Origin: JANNOG01 sp050329415
GTDB lineage: Bacteria > Actinomycetota > Actinomycetes > Actinomycetales > JBBAYJ01
Direction of reading: 5' to 3'
Length of the DNA stretch: 22,912 bases
Assembly: GCA_050329415.1 (NCBI GenBank)
Contig: JBHJOS010000081.1
Coordinates: 1 to 22,912 of the forward strand
Each line of letters begins with the position of its first letter. Position 1 is the stretch's first letter. Shown in pieces: positions 1 through 8,271 of this stretch. A program made the position numbers and the translations under genes. The notes below the pieces were generated by a model. It was not told the DNA's origin. It saw only the letters and a list, made by a program, of their open reading frames with translations, and did not search any database.

Positions 1-1
1 C

Positions 2-94
2 CCCGCCACTGATGCGGTCTACGTGGGCATGCGCGACGACGCCCGGCTGATCCGGGTGGCGGCCCCGGCACGAGCCGAGCCGGTGGCCTGGTGA
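2..94 (+). CDS. C-terminal tail of an unrecognised protein (partial)
   Basis: An open frame enters from the left edge and stops at TGA 92-94, giving about 30 residues that end in ARAEPVAW. I do not recognise the family from so short a piece. The stop overlaps a GTG at 91 in the pattern GTGA. The better start of the next gene is the ATG at 142, so this gene probably ends about 47 bases before its neighbour, and the two could be co-transcribed. Coding status rests only on frame openness and codon style. Confidence 0.4.
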   Translation, partial: PATDAVYVGMRDDARLIRVAAPARAEPVAW

Positions 95-130
95 CCGATG
101 GAGACGACCGCGCTGACCCGACGACCGGAC

Positions 131-135
131 AGGAG
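131..135 (+). promoter_or_regulatory. Ribosome binding site deciding the protease start
   Basis: AGGAG lies six bases before ATG 142. The alternative in-frame GTG at 91 has no comparable purine-rich site and would add 17 low-complexity residues. I therefore place the protease start at 142. Confidence 0.6.
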
Positions 136-141
136 CCCACG

Positions 142-1377
142 ATGACCGAGCCCACCCCCTTCTCCCGCCCCTTCGAGGCCCCGCCCTCCGACGCGCGGGC
201 ACAGGAGGTCGCCACCCGGGCGGCCGCCGCACCCACCCCGGCCCGGCAGCGCCCCCCCGAGGCGCTCGCCGAGGACCTGCTCGACGTGCCGGCGGCGTTG
301 CGGGACACCAAGGCCGAACTCCAGGAACTCCTCCGGAGCCGGGGCGAGGAGCGCCTGGCCGCCGCCGCGGCCCAGGCGTCCCCGGAACCGACGGACCGTT
401 CGCCTGCCCTCGAGGGCCCCGGCGGCGTCATCGTCGGCTTCGGGCTCGGTCGGGCCGGGATCGGTGCGGGTCGCAGCGACGGGCCGCTCGCGGCTCCGGG
501 CTCGTCCGTGCTCACCGTGTACGTGGCGGAGCCGACTCCGCCTGACAGCGTGCGCCGCCTCCTGGTGTCGTCCCTGGGCGCTCGCGTGGCCGAGCGGGTC
601 CCGCTCGAGGTGGTGCACACCGGCGTGTTCCGGACGTCGTCGTCCCACACCGTCCCGCGGCGCCCGGCGGCCGGTGGCGGCTCCGCGCACCACGTGCGCC
701 CGCCGGGCGCCTACGGCACCCTCGGCTGTCTCGCCCGGGGCAGGACCGCGCCCCGCGACGGGCGGCTGCTCGTGCTGAGCAACAACCACGTCCTCACGAG
801 CCACCAGACCGCAGTGCTCCACGACTGCGTGGTGCAGCCGTCGCCCGGCGACGGCGGCTCCTGCCCCGCGCACCAGATCGCGATCCTGGAGCGGTTCGCA
901 CCCGTGGTGCCGGGCGGCGTCCCCAACTATGTGGACTGCGCCACGGCCTGGGCCTGGCCCGACCGCGTGCGCAAGGAGATTCTGTACGTCTCCGAGGGCG
1001 TGGACCACTTCCACCGCATCGGCGCCACCCCACCCGACATCGGCAACCCCTCGGAGATCGACCGGGGTACCTGGGTCGCGAAGTCCGGCCGCACGACCGG
1101 GCTGACCTACGGAGTGATCGACGACTTCGCGGTCTCGGCATGGATCGGGGGGACCTGGGGTGGCGTCCCCTCATGGGCCTGGTTCAACGACCTGATCCGG
1201 GTCCGCACGCCCTCCGGGACCTTCGCGAGCAGTGGTGACTCGGGGTCGGTCGTCTTCACGGCGGACTTCCGCAGCGCACCCGTGGGGCTCGTGACCGGCG
1301 CGTCGGTGACGAACATGACGCTGGTCTGCCGCATGGACTCGGTCCTCTCGGCGCTCGACATCGTCCTCGAGGTGTGA
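142..1377 (+). CDS. Trypsin-like serine protease, Nal1-like/S1 fold
   Basis: This 411-residue protein has a chymotrypsin-fold catalytic triad in order: His216 in LSNNHVL, Asp265 in VDCATAW and Ser367 in SSGDSGSVVF. Between the Asp and Ser sits KSGRTTGLTYG, a turn typical of trypsin-like peptidases of the Nal1-like and bacterial uncharacterised type. The first 100 residues are Ala/Pro/Glu-rich, include a probable helix (DVPAALRDTKAELQELL) and show no signal peptide or membrane segment, so the enzyme looks cytoplasmic. The substrate is unknown. The start is ATG 142 because AGGAG stands upstream; GTG 91 is the alternative. The 3' end faces the LAL regulator, with 36 bases between the two stops. 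The triad makes the protease assignment firm, but the subfamily is less certain. Confidence 0.85.
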   Translation: MTEPTPFSRPFEAPPSDARAQEVATRAAAAPTPARQRPPEALAEDLLDVPAALRDTKAELQELLRSRGEERLAAAAAQASPEPTDRSPALEGPGGVIVGFGLGRAGIGAGRSDGPLAAPGSSVLTVYVAEPTPPDSVRRLLVSSLGARVAERVPLEVVHTGVFRTSSSHTVPRRPAAGGGSAHHVRPPGAYGTLGCLARGRTAPRDGRLLVLSNNHVLTSHQTAVLHDCVVQPSPGDGGSCPAHQIAILERFAPVVPGGVPNYVDCATAWAWPDRVRKEILYVSEGVDHFHRIGATPPDIGNPSEIDRGTWVAKSGRTTGLTYGVIDDFAVSAWIGGTWGGVPSWAWFNDLIRVRTPSGTFASSGDSGSVVFTADFRSAPVGLVTGASVTNMTLVCRMDSVLSALDIVLEV

Positions 1378-1413
1378 CGGGTGACGTCCGGTGCCGACGC
1401 CGGGTCGCCCCGG

Positions 1414-4078
1414 TCAGGACCGAGCCCTCCCGGGGGCCATGGCCGCCGCCACGTCCCGGCGTGAGGAGACGCCGAGCTTGCGGTACACCCGGGCCAGGTG
1501 ACTCTCGACGGTCCGGACCGAGACCACCAGCCGGGCAGCGATGTCGCGGTCGCTGAGGCCGTCGACGACGAGCCCTGCGATCTCTGCCTCCCGACGGGTC
1601 AACCCGGCCGCGAGCCCCTGGTCGCCGGTGCCGTCGTCGCTGACGGCCCGGCGCAGTCGGGTGGCCCACGCCAGGTGTGCCGTCCGGTGCCGGCCCGGGG
1701 ACATCCCGCTCAGGATGGCGTCAACGAGCAGGAGCGCCTGGCGCGGCAGACCATGGATCTCGAGTTGCGCCGCGAGGTCGGCGAGACGGTCGCGGTCGAC
1801 GTCGCCACCGGACCGCTGCGCCAGCGCCAGCACGGCAGCCGCCCCGGCCACGAGCCTCGGGGCGTCGACCTCGCGGCACAGCTCGGCGGTCCGGGCCGCG
1901 ACGGCTGCCGGCCCGGCGGGACCCCGCAGCTCCGCGGCGTACGTCAGGTATCCGAGCTCGACGAGGGGGCATCCGGCGTCCCGGGCCACGGCCACGGCCT
2001 CGTCGATGAGGGCCACCGCCGGGCCGGCCTCGCCCCGTACGGCATGGACGGCGGCGGCCGACCAGGGTCCCAGCCCCGGGACGATGGCCAGCGCGTCCGG
2101 TGGCCGCTCGGCGAGCACCGCCGCGGCCTCGTCCGGCCGGCCCTCGTCGGCCAGCGTGATCGCCAGCCACGCGGCGGCCTCCGACCGGAAGAGGCCCTCG
2201 CCGCCCGACTGCTGGACCAGGGCCTCCTGGAGCCGGGCGATGGCCGCCTGGCGATCCCCCACGACTCGTTGCACGTAGCCGTCGAACAGGGACCACTGCG
2301 TCGGTCGCAGCCCCAGCAGCTCGGTGTCGCCCGTCAGCGGCCACCGGCCGAGGGTGGGGTCCGAGAGGGGGACCTCACCGGCGGGCGAGCGCCAGAGCCG
2401 GGCCAGCGCGAGCGCGGCACCGGCCATGCCGGCGGCGTACGGCAGCGGGCTCGGCGCCGCCCCCAGCCGCGCGACGAGTGCCTCGCCGACGGTGACCGCG
2501 TCGCCCGTCCGCCCGACGAGAGTCAGCGCGGCGACCCGGACGAGCTCGGCCCTGGTCGCGGCGGCGGGGCTGCGGGGGTGAGCGAGGAGTCGGTCGGCCG
2601 CATCGAGGGCGTCCCGGGGGCGTGCGGAGAACAGCAAAGCCAGAGCCGCCACGGCGTCCAGCTCGTCCCGGGCGGCGGCGAGCTCGGACGCGGGCGCCGC
2701 CGGCTCGGCGACGACCGCCGCCCGGATCGTCATGAGCTCGCCGTACCCGCCGACGGGGTCGCGCTCGGCCCAGGTGCGGTGCCCGGCCAGGGCGATCGCC
2801 AGCCTCAGGTCCGAGGCCGGGTCCGGGGTGCCCTCGGCCGGGCGGACCCGCGCCCGTTCCAGGACGCGCCGGGCCTCGCCGGGGTCGCCCGCCTCGACGA
2901 GGGCCGTCGGCGAGGGCGACCGCGGCCGCCGCCCCCCCGGACTCGGCCACGGCCCGCCGGGCCAGCCGGGCCGCGAGACCGGGGTCGACGTGCAGGGTGA
3001 GGGCGCTGCCGCGGAGCAGGAGTTCGACGTCCGCCGGGCCGGTGGCCATCAGCTGCCAGACCGCGCGGCGCACCAGGGCGGCGGCGTTCTCGTGCGCCGG
3101 TGGTGCGACGGCGAGCAGGGCGGCCGCGACCCGTCCCCGGCGGGAGGCCCCCAGGCGTCGGCGCACCGCGGCCGCGAGCAGTGGGTGGGCGGCCCGCACC
3201 GCGAGCCGACCGCCGGACTCCACGGGACGGACCAGGTCCGCGTCCTCGAGGGTGGCCAGCGCGCCCGGCGGTGCCACGACACGCAGCATGTCGACGGGAA
3301 GCGGCTCGCCGAGCACGACCGCGGCCATGGCGTCGCGGGCCTCCGGGTCGAGGCGCTCCAGGTGGGCGGCCAGCAGCTCGTCGAGTACGGGTGGGACGAC
3401 GAGGGGCGCCCGCCACCACCACCGGCCGCCCTCGCGGACCAGCAGCCCCTGCTGTCTGCCATGTCGGACCAGCTCGACGAGGGCGAGGGCGTTGCCGCCC
3501 GTCCACTGCCACAGGAGGTCGGCGCTGGGAGCCGCGACCGGGCCCTCGAGTGCGGCCTCGACCAGGGCGGCGGTGCCTTCGCGGTCGAGCGGACCGAGGT
3601 CGGTCCGGGAGAGGAAGCCGTCCTTCCAGAGTGCCGTGACGGCGTCCGAGACCGGTGCACCCGTCCGCAGCGTGACCGCCAGCCGGACGTCACGGTCCGC
3701 CGCGAGGCCGAGCACGACACCGGCCGAGGCGTCGTCCAGGTGGTGGGCGTCGTCCACGACGAGGACCGGACGGCGCCCGCCCGCGCGTCGGGAGACCGTC
3801 GCCGTCACGGCCGCTCGCACCCGGGCGGGCTCCAACCGGACGTCGGTGTCCGCGAGCAGACCCGCGAGCGCTCCGAACGGCACGTCCTTGGTGGCGAGGG
3901 TCGCGGGGATCCAGCAGGCGTCGTAGCGGTCGCCGAGGCCTCGCACGACCTCCCGCACGAGGGCCGTCTTGCCGACGCCCGCGGCCCCGGCCACGACCAC
4001 CCCGGCGTCGTCGACCAGCGCCGCCCGGATCCCGGCGCGCTCCTCGTCCCTCCCGACCACGTCCTGCCCCCACAGCAC
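1414..4078 (-). pseudogene. LAL-type LuxR family ATP-binding regulator, frameshifted
   Basis: This is a large transcriptional activator (MalT/LAL type): an N-terminal AAA-like ATPase, a helical repeat region and a C-terminal LuxR helix-turn-helix. The N-terminal frame (about 2906-4078) carries Walker A GAAGVGKT at residues 31-38 and Walker B VLVVDD near 105-110. The C-terminal frame (1414 to about 2904) ends in the DNA-binding segment LTRREAEIAGLVVDGLSDRD followed by SVRTVESHLARVYRKLGV. Neither frame alone makes the protein. Removing one base of the CC at 2904-2905 (GG on the coding strand) joins ALAD to ALVEAGDPGEARRVL and gives one 887-residue protein, a normal LAL length. Both sides keep coding-like composition, so this is a recent frameshift or a sequencing error. 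GTG 4078 is chosen as start because LAL proteins begin just before the GRD-E-R box (here VVGRDEER). The frame stays open up to ATG 4408, but that stretch looks non-coding. Confidence 0.8.
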
Positions 4079-4283
4079 GGGTTGATTCTTGCACCGGGTC
4101 GATGCCCGACCAGGCCGTGACGCCCGTCCGTCGGGGCACGTCCGAGCGGCGTGGCGCGACGTCCCGTGGTCGGTGCCCGAGGACATCGGCGGGTTGTGCA
4201 GGCGCGGCCCGACAGCACGTGGGTATCGGCCGAGCGAGGTCGCCAGGAGTCCCCGCGCCCCCCCGGGGGGGACGAGCGTGGGC

Positions 4284-4298
4284 AATCGGATTCCGATT
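4284..4298. promoter_or_regulatory. Palindrome upstream of the LAL regulator, possible operator
   Basis: AATCGG-ATT-CCGATT is a perfect 6+3+6 inverted repeat in an AT-richer island of a very GC-rich region. It lies about 206 bases upstream of the chosen LAL start. A TTGTTT on the minus strand just upstream (4307-4313 region) could be a -35 box. The role as an operator is inference. Confidence 0.35.
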
Positions 4299-4503
4299 CT
4301 GCTCGGAAACAATTCTCCTGGTGTTTCGGGGGGTGTCGGGGTGGTGCCCGGCGCGGTGGGTCCGCGCCGCGTTCTCGTGATGCACGGCCACAGCTCGCCG
4401 TTCGCCACCTTCCGTGAGTTGTCGCGGACGTCCAGTGATGGGAGGCCGATTGTCCACCGGCGGATCCGGTGCGATTCGGGAGCGGTTGTGCCGGTGCCTC
4501 GCT

Positions 4504-4509
4504 TATCAT
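4504..4509 (+). promoter_or_regulatory. Possible -10 box for a leaderless small gene
   Basis: TATCAT sits six bases before GTG 4516, the distance expected if transcription starts at the start codon. No ribosome binding site precedes this GTG, which fits a leaderless transcript. A -35 box is not convincing: TTGTGC at 4486-4491 is only 12 bases away. Confidence 0.35.
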
Positions 4510-4515
4510 CGGGGT

Positions 4516-4713
4516 GTGCCCGGCCAGCGAAAGTTCCCGATCGTCGTCGTGAAGCCTCATCCGGCTCTCTGGCGGGAGGCCCTGCGTGAGGCCGAGGGGG
4601 ACGCGCGGCGTATCGAGGTCGTGACCCCGACCCGGCTCATCGTCCACCCGCCCTCCCCGCGGCAGGCCCCCGCCGGCGATCGACCCCGGGCCTCGAGCTC
4701 GCCAGCCGGCTGA
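4516..4713 (+). CDS. Small basic protein, hypothetical
   Basis: This 65-residue product starts at GTG 4516 (begins VPGQRKFPIVVVKPHPALW). Its centre, REALREAEGDARRIEVVTPT followed by RLIVHPP, reads like a small folded protein. Short actinobacterial hypothetical proteins with a KPHPALW-like start and a VVH-type end are familiar to me, but I cannot name a family. The C-terminal 15 residues are Pro/Ser/Ala-rich and probably disordered. The same frame is open back to 4414, but the upstream part looks like spacer. TATCAT six bases before the GTG suggests leaderless expression. Function is unknown. Confidence 0.5.
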   Translation: MPGQRKFPIVVVKPHPALWREALREAEGDARRIEVVTPTRLIVHPPSPRQAPAGDRPRASSSPAG

Positions 4714-4782
4714 GGTCGAGACCGGGCAGGTCGGCCCGCACCCCGGAACCGAGCAGCAACCGCACGAGATCGCTTCTCTCTG

Positions 4783-4824
4783 TGTGCGCGGTCACAGAAC
4801 GCAGGCCCCGTACCTCCCTAGCGT
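4783..4824 (+). promoter_or_regulatory. Crp/Fnr-type site plus -10 box ahead of the membrane protein-Crp-DUF3179 operon
   Basis: TGTG-CGCGGT-CACA (4783-4796) matches the TGTG-N6-CACA core bound by Crp-family dimers. TAGCGT at 4819-4824 resembles an actinobacterial -10 box. If transcription starts near 4831, the site is centred at about -41.5, the classical class II activator position. The second gene of the operon encodes a Crp-family regulator, so autoregulation is a natural inference. Confidence 0.5.
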
Positions 4825-4871
4825 CAGTCCGGCGGCGAAGTCGCCGCCGCAGCCGACCAAGGAGGAACCCC

Positions 4872-5330
4872 ATGTCCACCACGGGCACCGCGACGCCCCG
4901 TCCGCTCCTCTCGTTCCGCACCGTGCCGGCCGGGATCGTCGGCGGTCTCGCCGGCGGAGTCGCCTTCGGCGTGATGATGCAGGCCATGGACATGATCGGG
5001 ATGGTCGGCATGCTCGTCGACTCCGAGTCCGGCGCCGTCGCCTGGGCCGTCCATCTCGCGATCTCCGTCGCCATCGGGGCCGGCTTCGGCCTGGTGCTCG
5101 CCCCACGCGTCACAGGCTTCGCGGTCGGTCTGGGGCTGGGGGCCGCGTACGGGCTGGTGTGGTGGGTCCTCGGACCGCTCCTGCTCATGCCCGCCGCCAT
5201 GGGCATGCCCGTGTTCACGGTGGACGGCGTGGCCGTGCAGAGCCTCGTCGGTCACATCGTCTTCGGCCTCGTGCTCGGCGCGGTGGTCGCGGTTCTGGCG
5301 GGTCGTGCCAGGGGGTCTCGGTCCGCGTGA
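4872..5330 (+). CDS. Four-helix integral membrane protein, unknown function
   Basis: This 152-residue protein starts at ATG 4872, six bases after a strong AAGGAGGAA site, so the start is secure. About four hydrophobic segments are visible: residues about 18-40 (GIVGGLAGGVAFGVMMQAMDM), 55-75 (WAVHLAISVAIGAGFGLVL), 80-105 (with YGLVWWVLGPLLLMP) and 123-145 (SLVGHIVFGLVLGAVVAVLAG). Glycine-rich helices and a Met-rich first helix are notable. The C-terminal end is short and basic. I recognise no named family. Its stop TGA (5328-5330) overlaps the GTG of the Crp regulator, pointing to translational coupling, so it may act with that regulator or with the DUF3179 protein. Confidence 0.8.
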   Translation: MSTTGTATPRPLLSFRTVPAGIVGGLAGGVAFGVMMQAMDMIGMVGMLVDSESGAVAWAVHLAISVAIGAGFGLVLAPRVTGFAVGLGLGAAYGLVWWVLGPLLLMPAAMGMPVFTVDGVAVQSLVGHIVFGLVLGAVVAVLAGRARGSRSA

Positions 5331-6100
5331 CCGCGATGCTCGCCGGTCGCCCGCTGCACCTCGTAACGTCCGGGAGCGTGGGACTCCAGCCCGGTGACGA
5401 CGACCCGCTGCCCGTCTTCTGCCTCGACGAGAGCGAGATCCTGCGCGACCTCGACCGGCGGGAGCGCGCCAGCATCGCCGCGCGCGCTCCCATGCGGGCC
5501 CTGCCGCGAGGGAGCCTGGTGTGGTCGCCGGCCCGCGGCGCCGAGGTGCTCTACATCGTCAAGTCAGGTCGGGTGCGGCTCGTCCGGTCGGCACCGGACG
5601 GGCGCACCCTGACCCTCGCCGTGCTCGGTCCGGGCGCGCTGTTCGGGCAGTTGCGCCTGCTGGGCCAGGACATGGGGCGCAGCAGCGCGGAGGCTCTGGA
5701 CGACGTGGTGCTGTGCTCGATGAACGAGGTGGAGGTGCGCTCGATGCTGCTGTCGGACGTGCGCATCGCCGCCCGCATCACCGAGGGGCTGGGGCGCCGG
5801 CTGGCGGAGGTCGAGCAGCGGCTCGCCGACGCCCTGCTCAAGACGGCGCCGCAGCGCGTCGCGGCGACGCTGACGGTGCTGGCGGTCTCGGGCCCGGCGT
5901 CGCCGCGGCTCGCCGGGGCTCCCGGGCGCGAGGTCCGGCTCACCCACGCGCAGCTCGCGGACCTCGTCGGCACGACCCGGGAGACCACGACGAAGGTCCT
6001 CGGGGATCTCCAGGATCGCGGTGCCGTCACCCTGCGCCGGGGCCGGATCGTCGTGCTCGACGTCGATGCCCTGAGCGAGCTCGCAGAGGCCCCCCTGTGA
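5327..6100 (+). CDS. Crp/Fnr family transcriptional regulator
   Basis: The protein has an N-terminal cyclic-nucleotide-binding beta-roll (about residues 30-150, with LYIVKSGRVRLVR and GALFGQLRLLGQ), a long dimer helix (RITEGLGRRLAEVEQRLADALL) and a C-terminal winged helix (LTHAQLADLVGTTRETTTKV, then LRRGRIVVLD). It lacks the cysteine cluster of Fnr, so an iron-sulphur sensor is unlikely, and the ligand is unknown. GTG 5327 is chosen because it overlaps the upstream stop (GTGA) and an AGGGGG stands 11 bases before it, giving 257 residues. ATG 5336 and GTG 5378 (240 residues, nearer the usual Crp length, with TAACGT eight bases upstream) are alternatives. Its own stop overlaps the next start, so it is the middle gene of an operon and the likely reader of the upstream TGTG-N6-CACA site. 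Confidence 0.9.
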   Translation: MTAMLAGRPLHLVTSGSVGLQPGDDDPLPVFCLDESEILRDLDRRERASIAARAPMRALPRGSLVWSPARGAEVLYIVKSGRVRLVRSAPDGRTLTLAVLGPGALFGQLRLLGQDMGRSSAEALDDVVLCSMNEVEVRSMLLSDVRIAARITEGLGRRLAEVEQRLADALLKTAPQRVAATLTVLAVSGPASPRLAGAPGREVRLTHAQLADLVGTTRETTTKVLGDLQDRGAVTLRRGRIVVLDVDALSELAEAPL

Positions 6101-7314
6101 TCCGGCGCCGGGTCGTCGTGATCGGCGGGGTGGCTGTCGCCGGTCTCGTCGCCGTCGCTGTCGCCGCAACCGCACTGCTGTCCGGGGGCGGCGTGGGGGG
6201 CCTCACGGCTGGGGCCGATCCGACCGACGGTGCCGATCCGAGCGCCGGGGCCTCGGCCGCGGACCTGGACGCCGACGGGCCGTCCGCGTTGCGGAACGTG
6301 AACGACCCCGCGCTGCCCGAGCCGCTGATCGACACCACCGAGATCGTCTCCGGCGGACCGCCGCCGGACGGCATCCCGCCGATCGACGACCCGCAGTTCC
6401 TGCCCGTGGACGAGATCGACTTCCTGGACGACCGGGAGTCCGTCGTCGTCCTCACGGTCGACGACGAGACGCGCGCCTACCCCGTCCAGATCCTCACCTG
6501 GCACGAGATCGTCAATGACGTGGTGGCGGACCGCCCGGTGACGGTCACCTACTGCCCGCTCTGCAACTCCGCCCTGGCGTTCGACCGCCGGGCGGCCGGG
6601 CGGGAGCTCACCTTCGGGACGTCGGGGCGGCTGTACCTGTCGAATCTCGTCATGTACGACCGGCAGACCGAGTCGCTGTGGCCGCAGGCGCAGGGCCGGG
6701 CCGTCGCGGGGGTGCTGACGGGGACGGAGCTCGAGCGGTTGCCCGTGGCGCTGGTCCCGTGGGATCGGTTCCGCGAGACCTTCCCCGACGCCCTCGTGCT
6801 GACGCAGGACACCGGTCACACCCGGGACTACGGCCGCAACCCCTACGTCGGTTACGACGACGAGGCGGGCACACCGTTCCTGTTCAGTGGCGAGGTGGAC
6901 CCCCGGGCGGCGGCCATGACCCGGGTCGTCGGGTTCGGCGACCCGGACTCCCCGGTCGCGGTGCGGACCGACGACCTGCTGTCCCGTGGTGTCGTCCCCG
7001 TGCAGGTCGCGGATCGTCCCGTGGTGGCCTTCGCCGTGCCGGGCCAGGCGTCCGCGCTCGACGCCTCCGAGGTGGCCGATGGCGCCGACGTCGGGACCAC
7101 CGGGGTGTTCTCGGCACTGCTGGACGGCGACGAGCTGTCGTTCTCGGCCACCGAGGACGGCTTCGTCGACGATCTCACCGGATCGACCTGGGACGTTCAG
7201 GGGCGCGCGGTGTCGGGTCCGGCCGCGGGCCGGACTCTGGAGCGGCTGCCCAGCACCGACACCTTCTGGTTCTCGTGGCAGTCGTTCTGGCCGGACACGG
7301 CGCTGGAGTCGTGA
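6097..7314 (+). CDS. DUF3179 domain-containing membrane-anchored protein
   Basis: This 405-residue protein starts at GTG 6097, overlapping the regulator's stop, with AGAGG a few bases upstream. Residues about 5-32 form one hydrophobic segment after an RRR cluster, so it is a membrane anchor or signal peptide exposing the rest outside. There is no lipobox cysteine. The DUF3179 family is recognised by YPVQILTWHEIVND, the paired-cysteine motif YCPLCNSA (Cys153 and Cys156), FGTSGRLYLSNLVMYDR, ESLWPQ and the terminal FWFSWQSFWPD. The biochemical role of DUF3179 is not established. The CxxC suggests metal binding or redox chemistry, which is inference. Cotranscription with a Crp-type regulator suggests it is made under a specific signal. 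Its end converges with the SRPBCC gene 25 bases away. Confidence 0.85.
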   Translation: MIRRRVVVIGGVAVAGLVAVAVAATALLSGGGVGGLTAGADPTDGADPSAGASAADLDADGPSALRNVNDPALPEPLIDTTEIVSGGPPPDGIPPIDDPQFLPVDEIDFLDDRESVVVLTVDDETRAYPVQILTWHEIVNDVVADRPVTVTYCPLCNSALAFDRRAAGRELTFGTSGRLYLSNLVMYDRQTESLWPQAQGRAVAGVLTGTELERLPVALVPWDRFRETFPDALVLTQDTGHTRDYGRNPYVGYDDEAGTPFLFSGEVDPRAAAMTRVVGFGDPDSPVAVRTDDLLSRGVVPVQVADRPVVAFAVPGQASALDASEVADGADVGTTGVFSALLDGDELSFSATEDGFVDDLTGSTWDVQGRAVSGPAAGRTLERLPSTDTFWFSWQSFWPDTALES

Positions 7315-7339
7315 CGCGCCGACTGATCCCGGGCGGCGC

Positions 7340-8242
7340 TCACGCCGGCAGCGCGGTCGCCGCGCCTGCCCTCTCCCGCCACCCGTCGAGGACCCGCCGC
7401 AGTGCCCGGGACATCACCGGGCGGAGCAGGATGGCCATCAGGCCGCCCCGCAGGGTGGAGTGGGGCTGCGCCGCGAGGCGCAGGGTGACGAGGCTGCCGC
7501 TCGGGTCGGGGTCCACCTGCCACAGTCCCTGCATCCGGCCGATCGGGTAGGGGTACTCGCTGGTGTCCACCTCGACCGCGAACCGCCGGCCCTCCTCCCA
7601 GAGGGTGCACGTCTCCTCCCAGCCCGAGCCCTGGGAGTTCGTGCACCGTCGCCGCAGCGCCTCCCCGGGCTCACTGACGACCTCCACGCTCGCCAGGCCC
7701 GGGGCCAGCCGGCCGTAGAGGTCGTGATCGGCGATCAGCGGCCACACCGTGCCCGGCGGCGCCTCGATCCGGCCCCTGACCTCGACCACCTCGTCGTCGG
7801 CCAGGGGGTCGTCGTCCGCGCTGGCCAGCAGGCCCCGGACCTGCGCCAGGGCGAGGGCCGCCACCGCGCCCGCGAGGACGGCGAGCACGACGACCCCGGG
7901 CGGTCGCGGTGGGACCACGATCAGCACGATCGCGGTCCCGAGGACCCACGCCAGATCGGCGGCCGTCACGGCGACGGCTTGCCGTCGCAGCCGCGGCCCG
8001 GCCGGCTGGACCGCCACCCGGGCGACGAGGAGGCCGAAGCCGACCAATCCGACTCCGACGACCGGGGCCAGCCAGGTCGGTCCGAGTCCCCAGCCCTCGG
8101 CGACGACCGGTCCGGCGACCAGCAGCAGGACGGCGCTGACCGTCGAGAACACGGCGTTCGCCCGCAGCCCGGCGCGCAGGCGACCGGTGGTGGGGGCCCG
8201 GCCGACGGCGTGGCGAGGGTCGGTGTCGGGGGTCGTCGTCAT
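7340..8242 (-). CDS. Membrane protein with C-terminal SRPBCC domain
   Basis: This 300-residue protein has a start, ATG 8242, supported by GAGGAG upstream. The N-terminal half carries about four hydrophobic segments (around residues 28-50, 52-74, 86-106 and 108-130). The C-terminal half, from about residue 148 (VEVRGRIEAPPGTVWPLIADH), is an SRPBCC (polyketide cyclase/START-like) fold with the usual DHDLYGRLAPGLASVEVV and a Trp/Glu-rich sheet (GSGWEETCTLWEEG). SRPBCC proteins bind hydrophobic ligands; here the domain would sit beside the membrane, probably in the cytoplasm. It is divergent from an HxlR regulator with 84 bases between the starts, so HxlR is the likely controller. The ligand is unknown. 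Confidence 0.8.
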   Translation of the reverse strand: MTTTPDTDPRHAVGRAPTTGRLRAGLRANAVFSTVSAVLLLVAGPVVAEGWGLGPTWLAPVVGVGLVGFGLLVARVAVQPAGPRLRRQAVAVTAADLAWVLGTAIVLIVVPPRPPGVVVLAVLAGAVAALALAQVRGLLASADDDPLADDEVVEVRGRIEAPPGTVWPLIADHDLYGRLAPGLASVEVVSEPGEALRRRCTNSQGSGWEETCTLWEEGRRFAVEVDTSEYPYPIGRMQGLWQVDPDPSGSLVTLRLAAQPHSTLRGGLMAILLRPVMSRALRRVLDGWRERAGAATALPA

Positions 8243-8271
8243 CGCGGGTGCTCCTCGGGTCGGGGAGCACC

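Larger units (their letters stand above)
4079..4515. other. Long intergenic region between LAL regulator and small gene
   Basis: About 437 bases separate the divergent LAL regulator and small basic-protein genes. Open frames run through it, but their products are Arg/Gly/Pro-rich without recognisable motifs, and I do not call them genes. The stretch holds a locally AT-richer island (4284-4325) with a palindrome, a C7-G7 run at 4258-4271 and a -10-like TATCAT at 4504. It most likely contains the two divergent promoters. Confidence 0.5.

Noticed and set aside
91..141. GTG 91 as the protease start
   Set aside because: It gives 17 extra non-conserved residues and lacks a ribosome site, whereas ATG 142 has AGGAG at six bases.
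1378..1413. Possible terminator between the protease and LAL genes
   Set aside because: Only short CCGG pairings are visible, with no clear stem.
1498..4120. Long plus-strand frames opposite the LAL regulator
   Set aside because: The products are low-complexity, whereas the minus strand has Walker and LuxR motifs.
4079..4408. A 110-residue N-terminal extension of the LAL protein from ATG 4408
   Set aside because: The extension is rich in Pro/Arg/Thr without conserved features and covers the probable promoter with its palindromes. LAL proteins normally start just before the GRD-E-R box.
5327..6100. Fnr-type iron-sulphur oxygen sensor
   Set aside because: The N-terminal cysteine cluster needed for a [4Fe-4S] centre is absent; only isolated cysteines are present.
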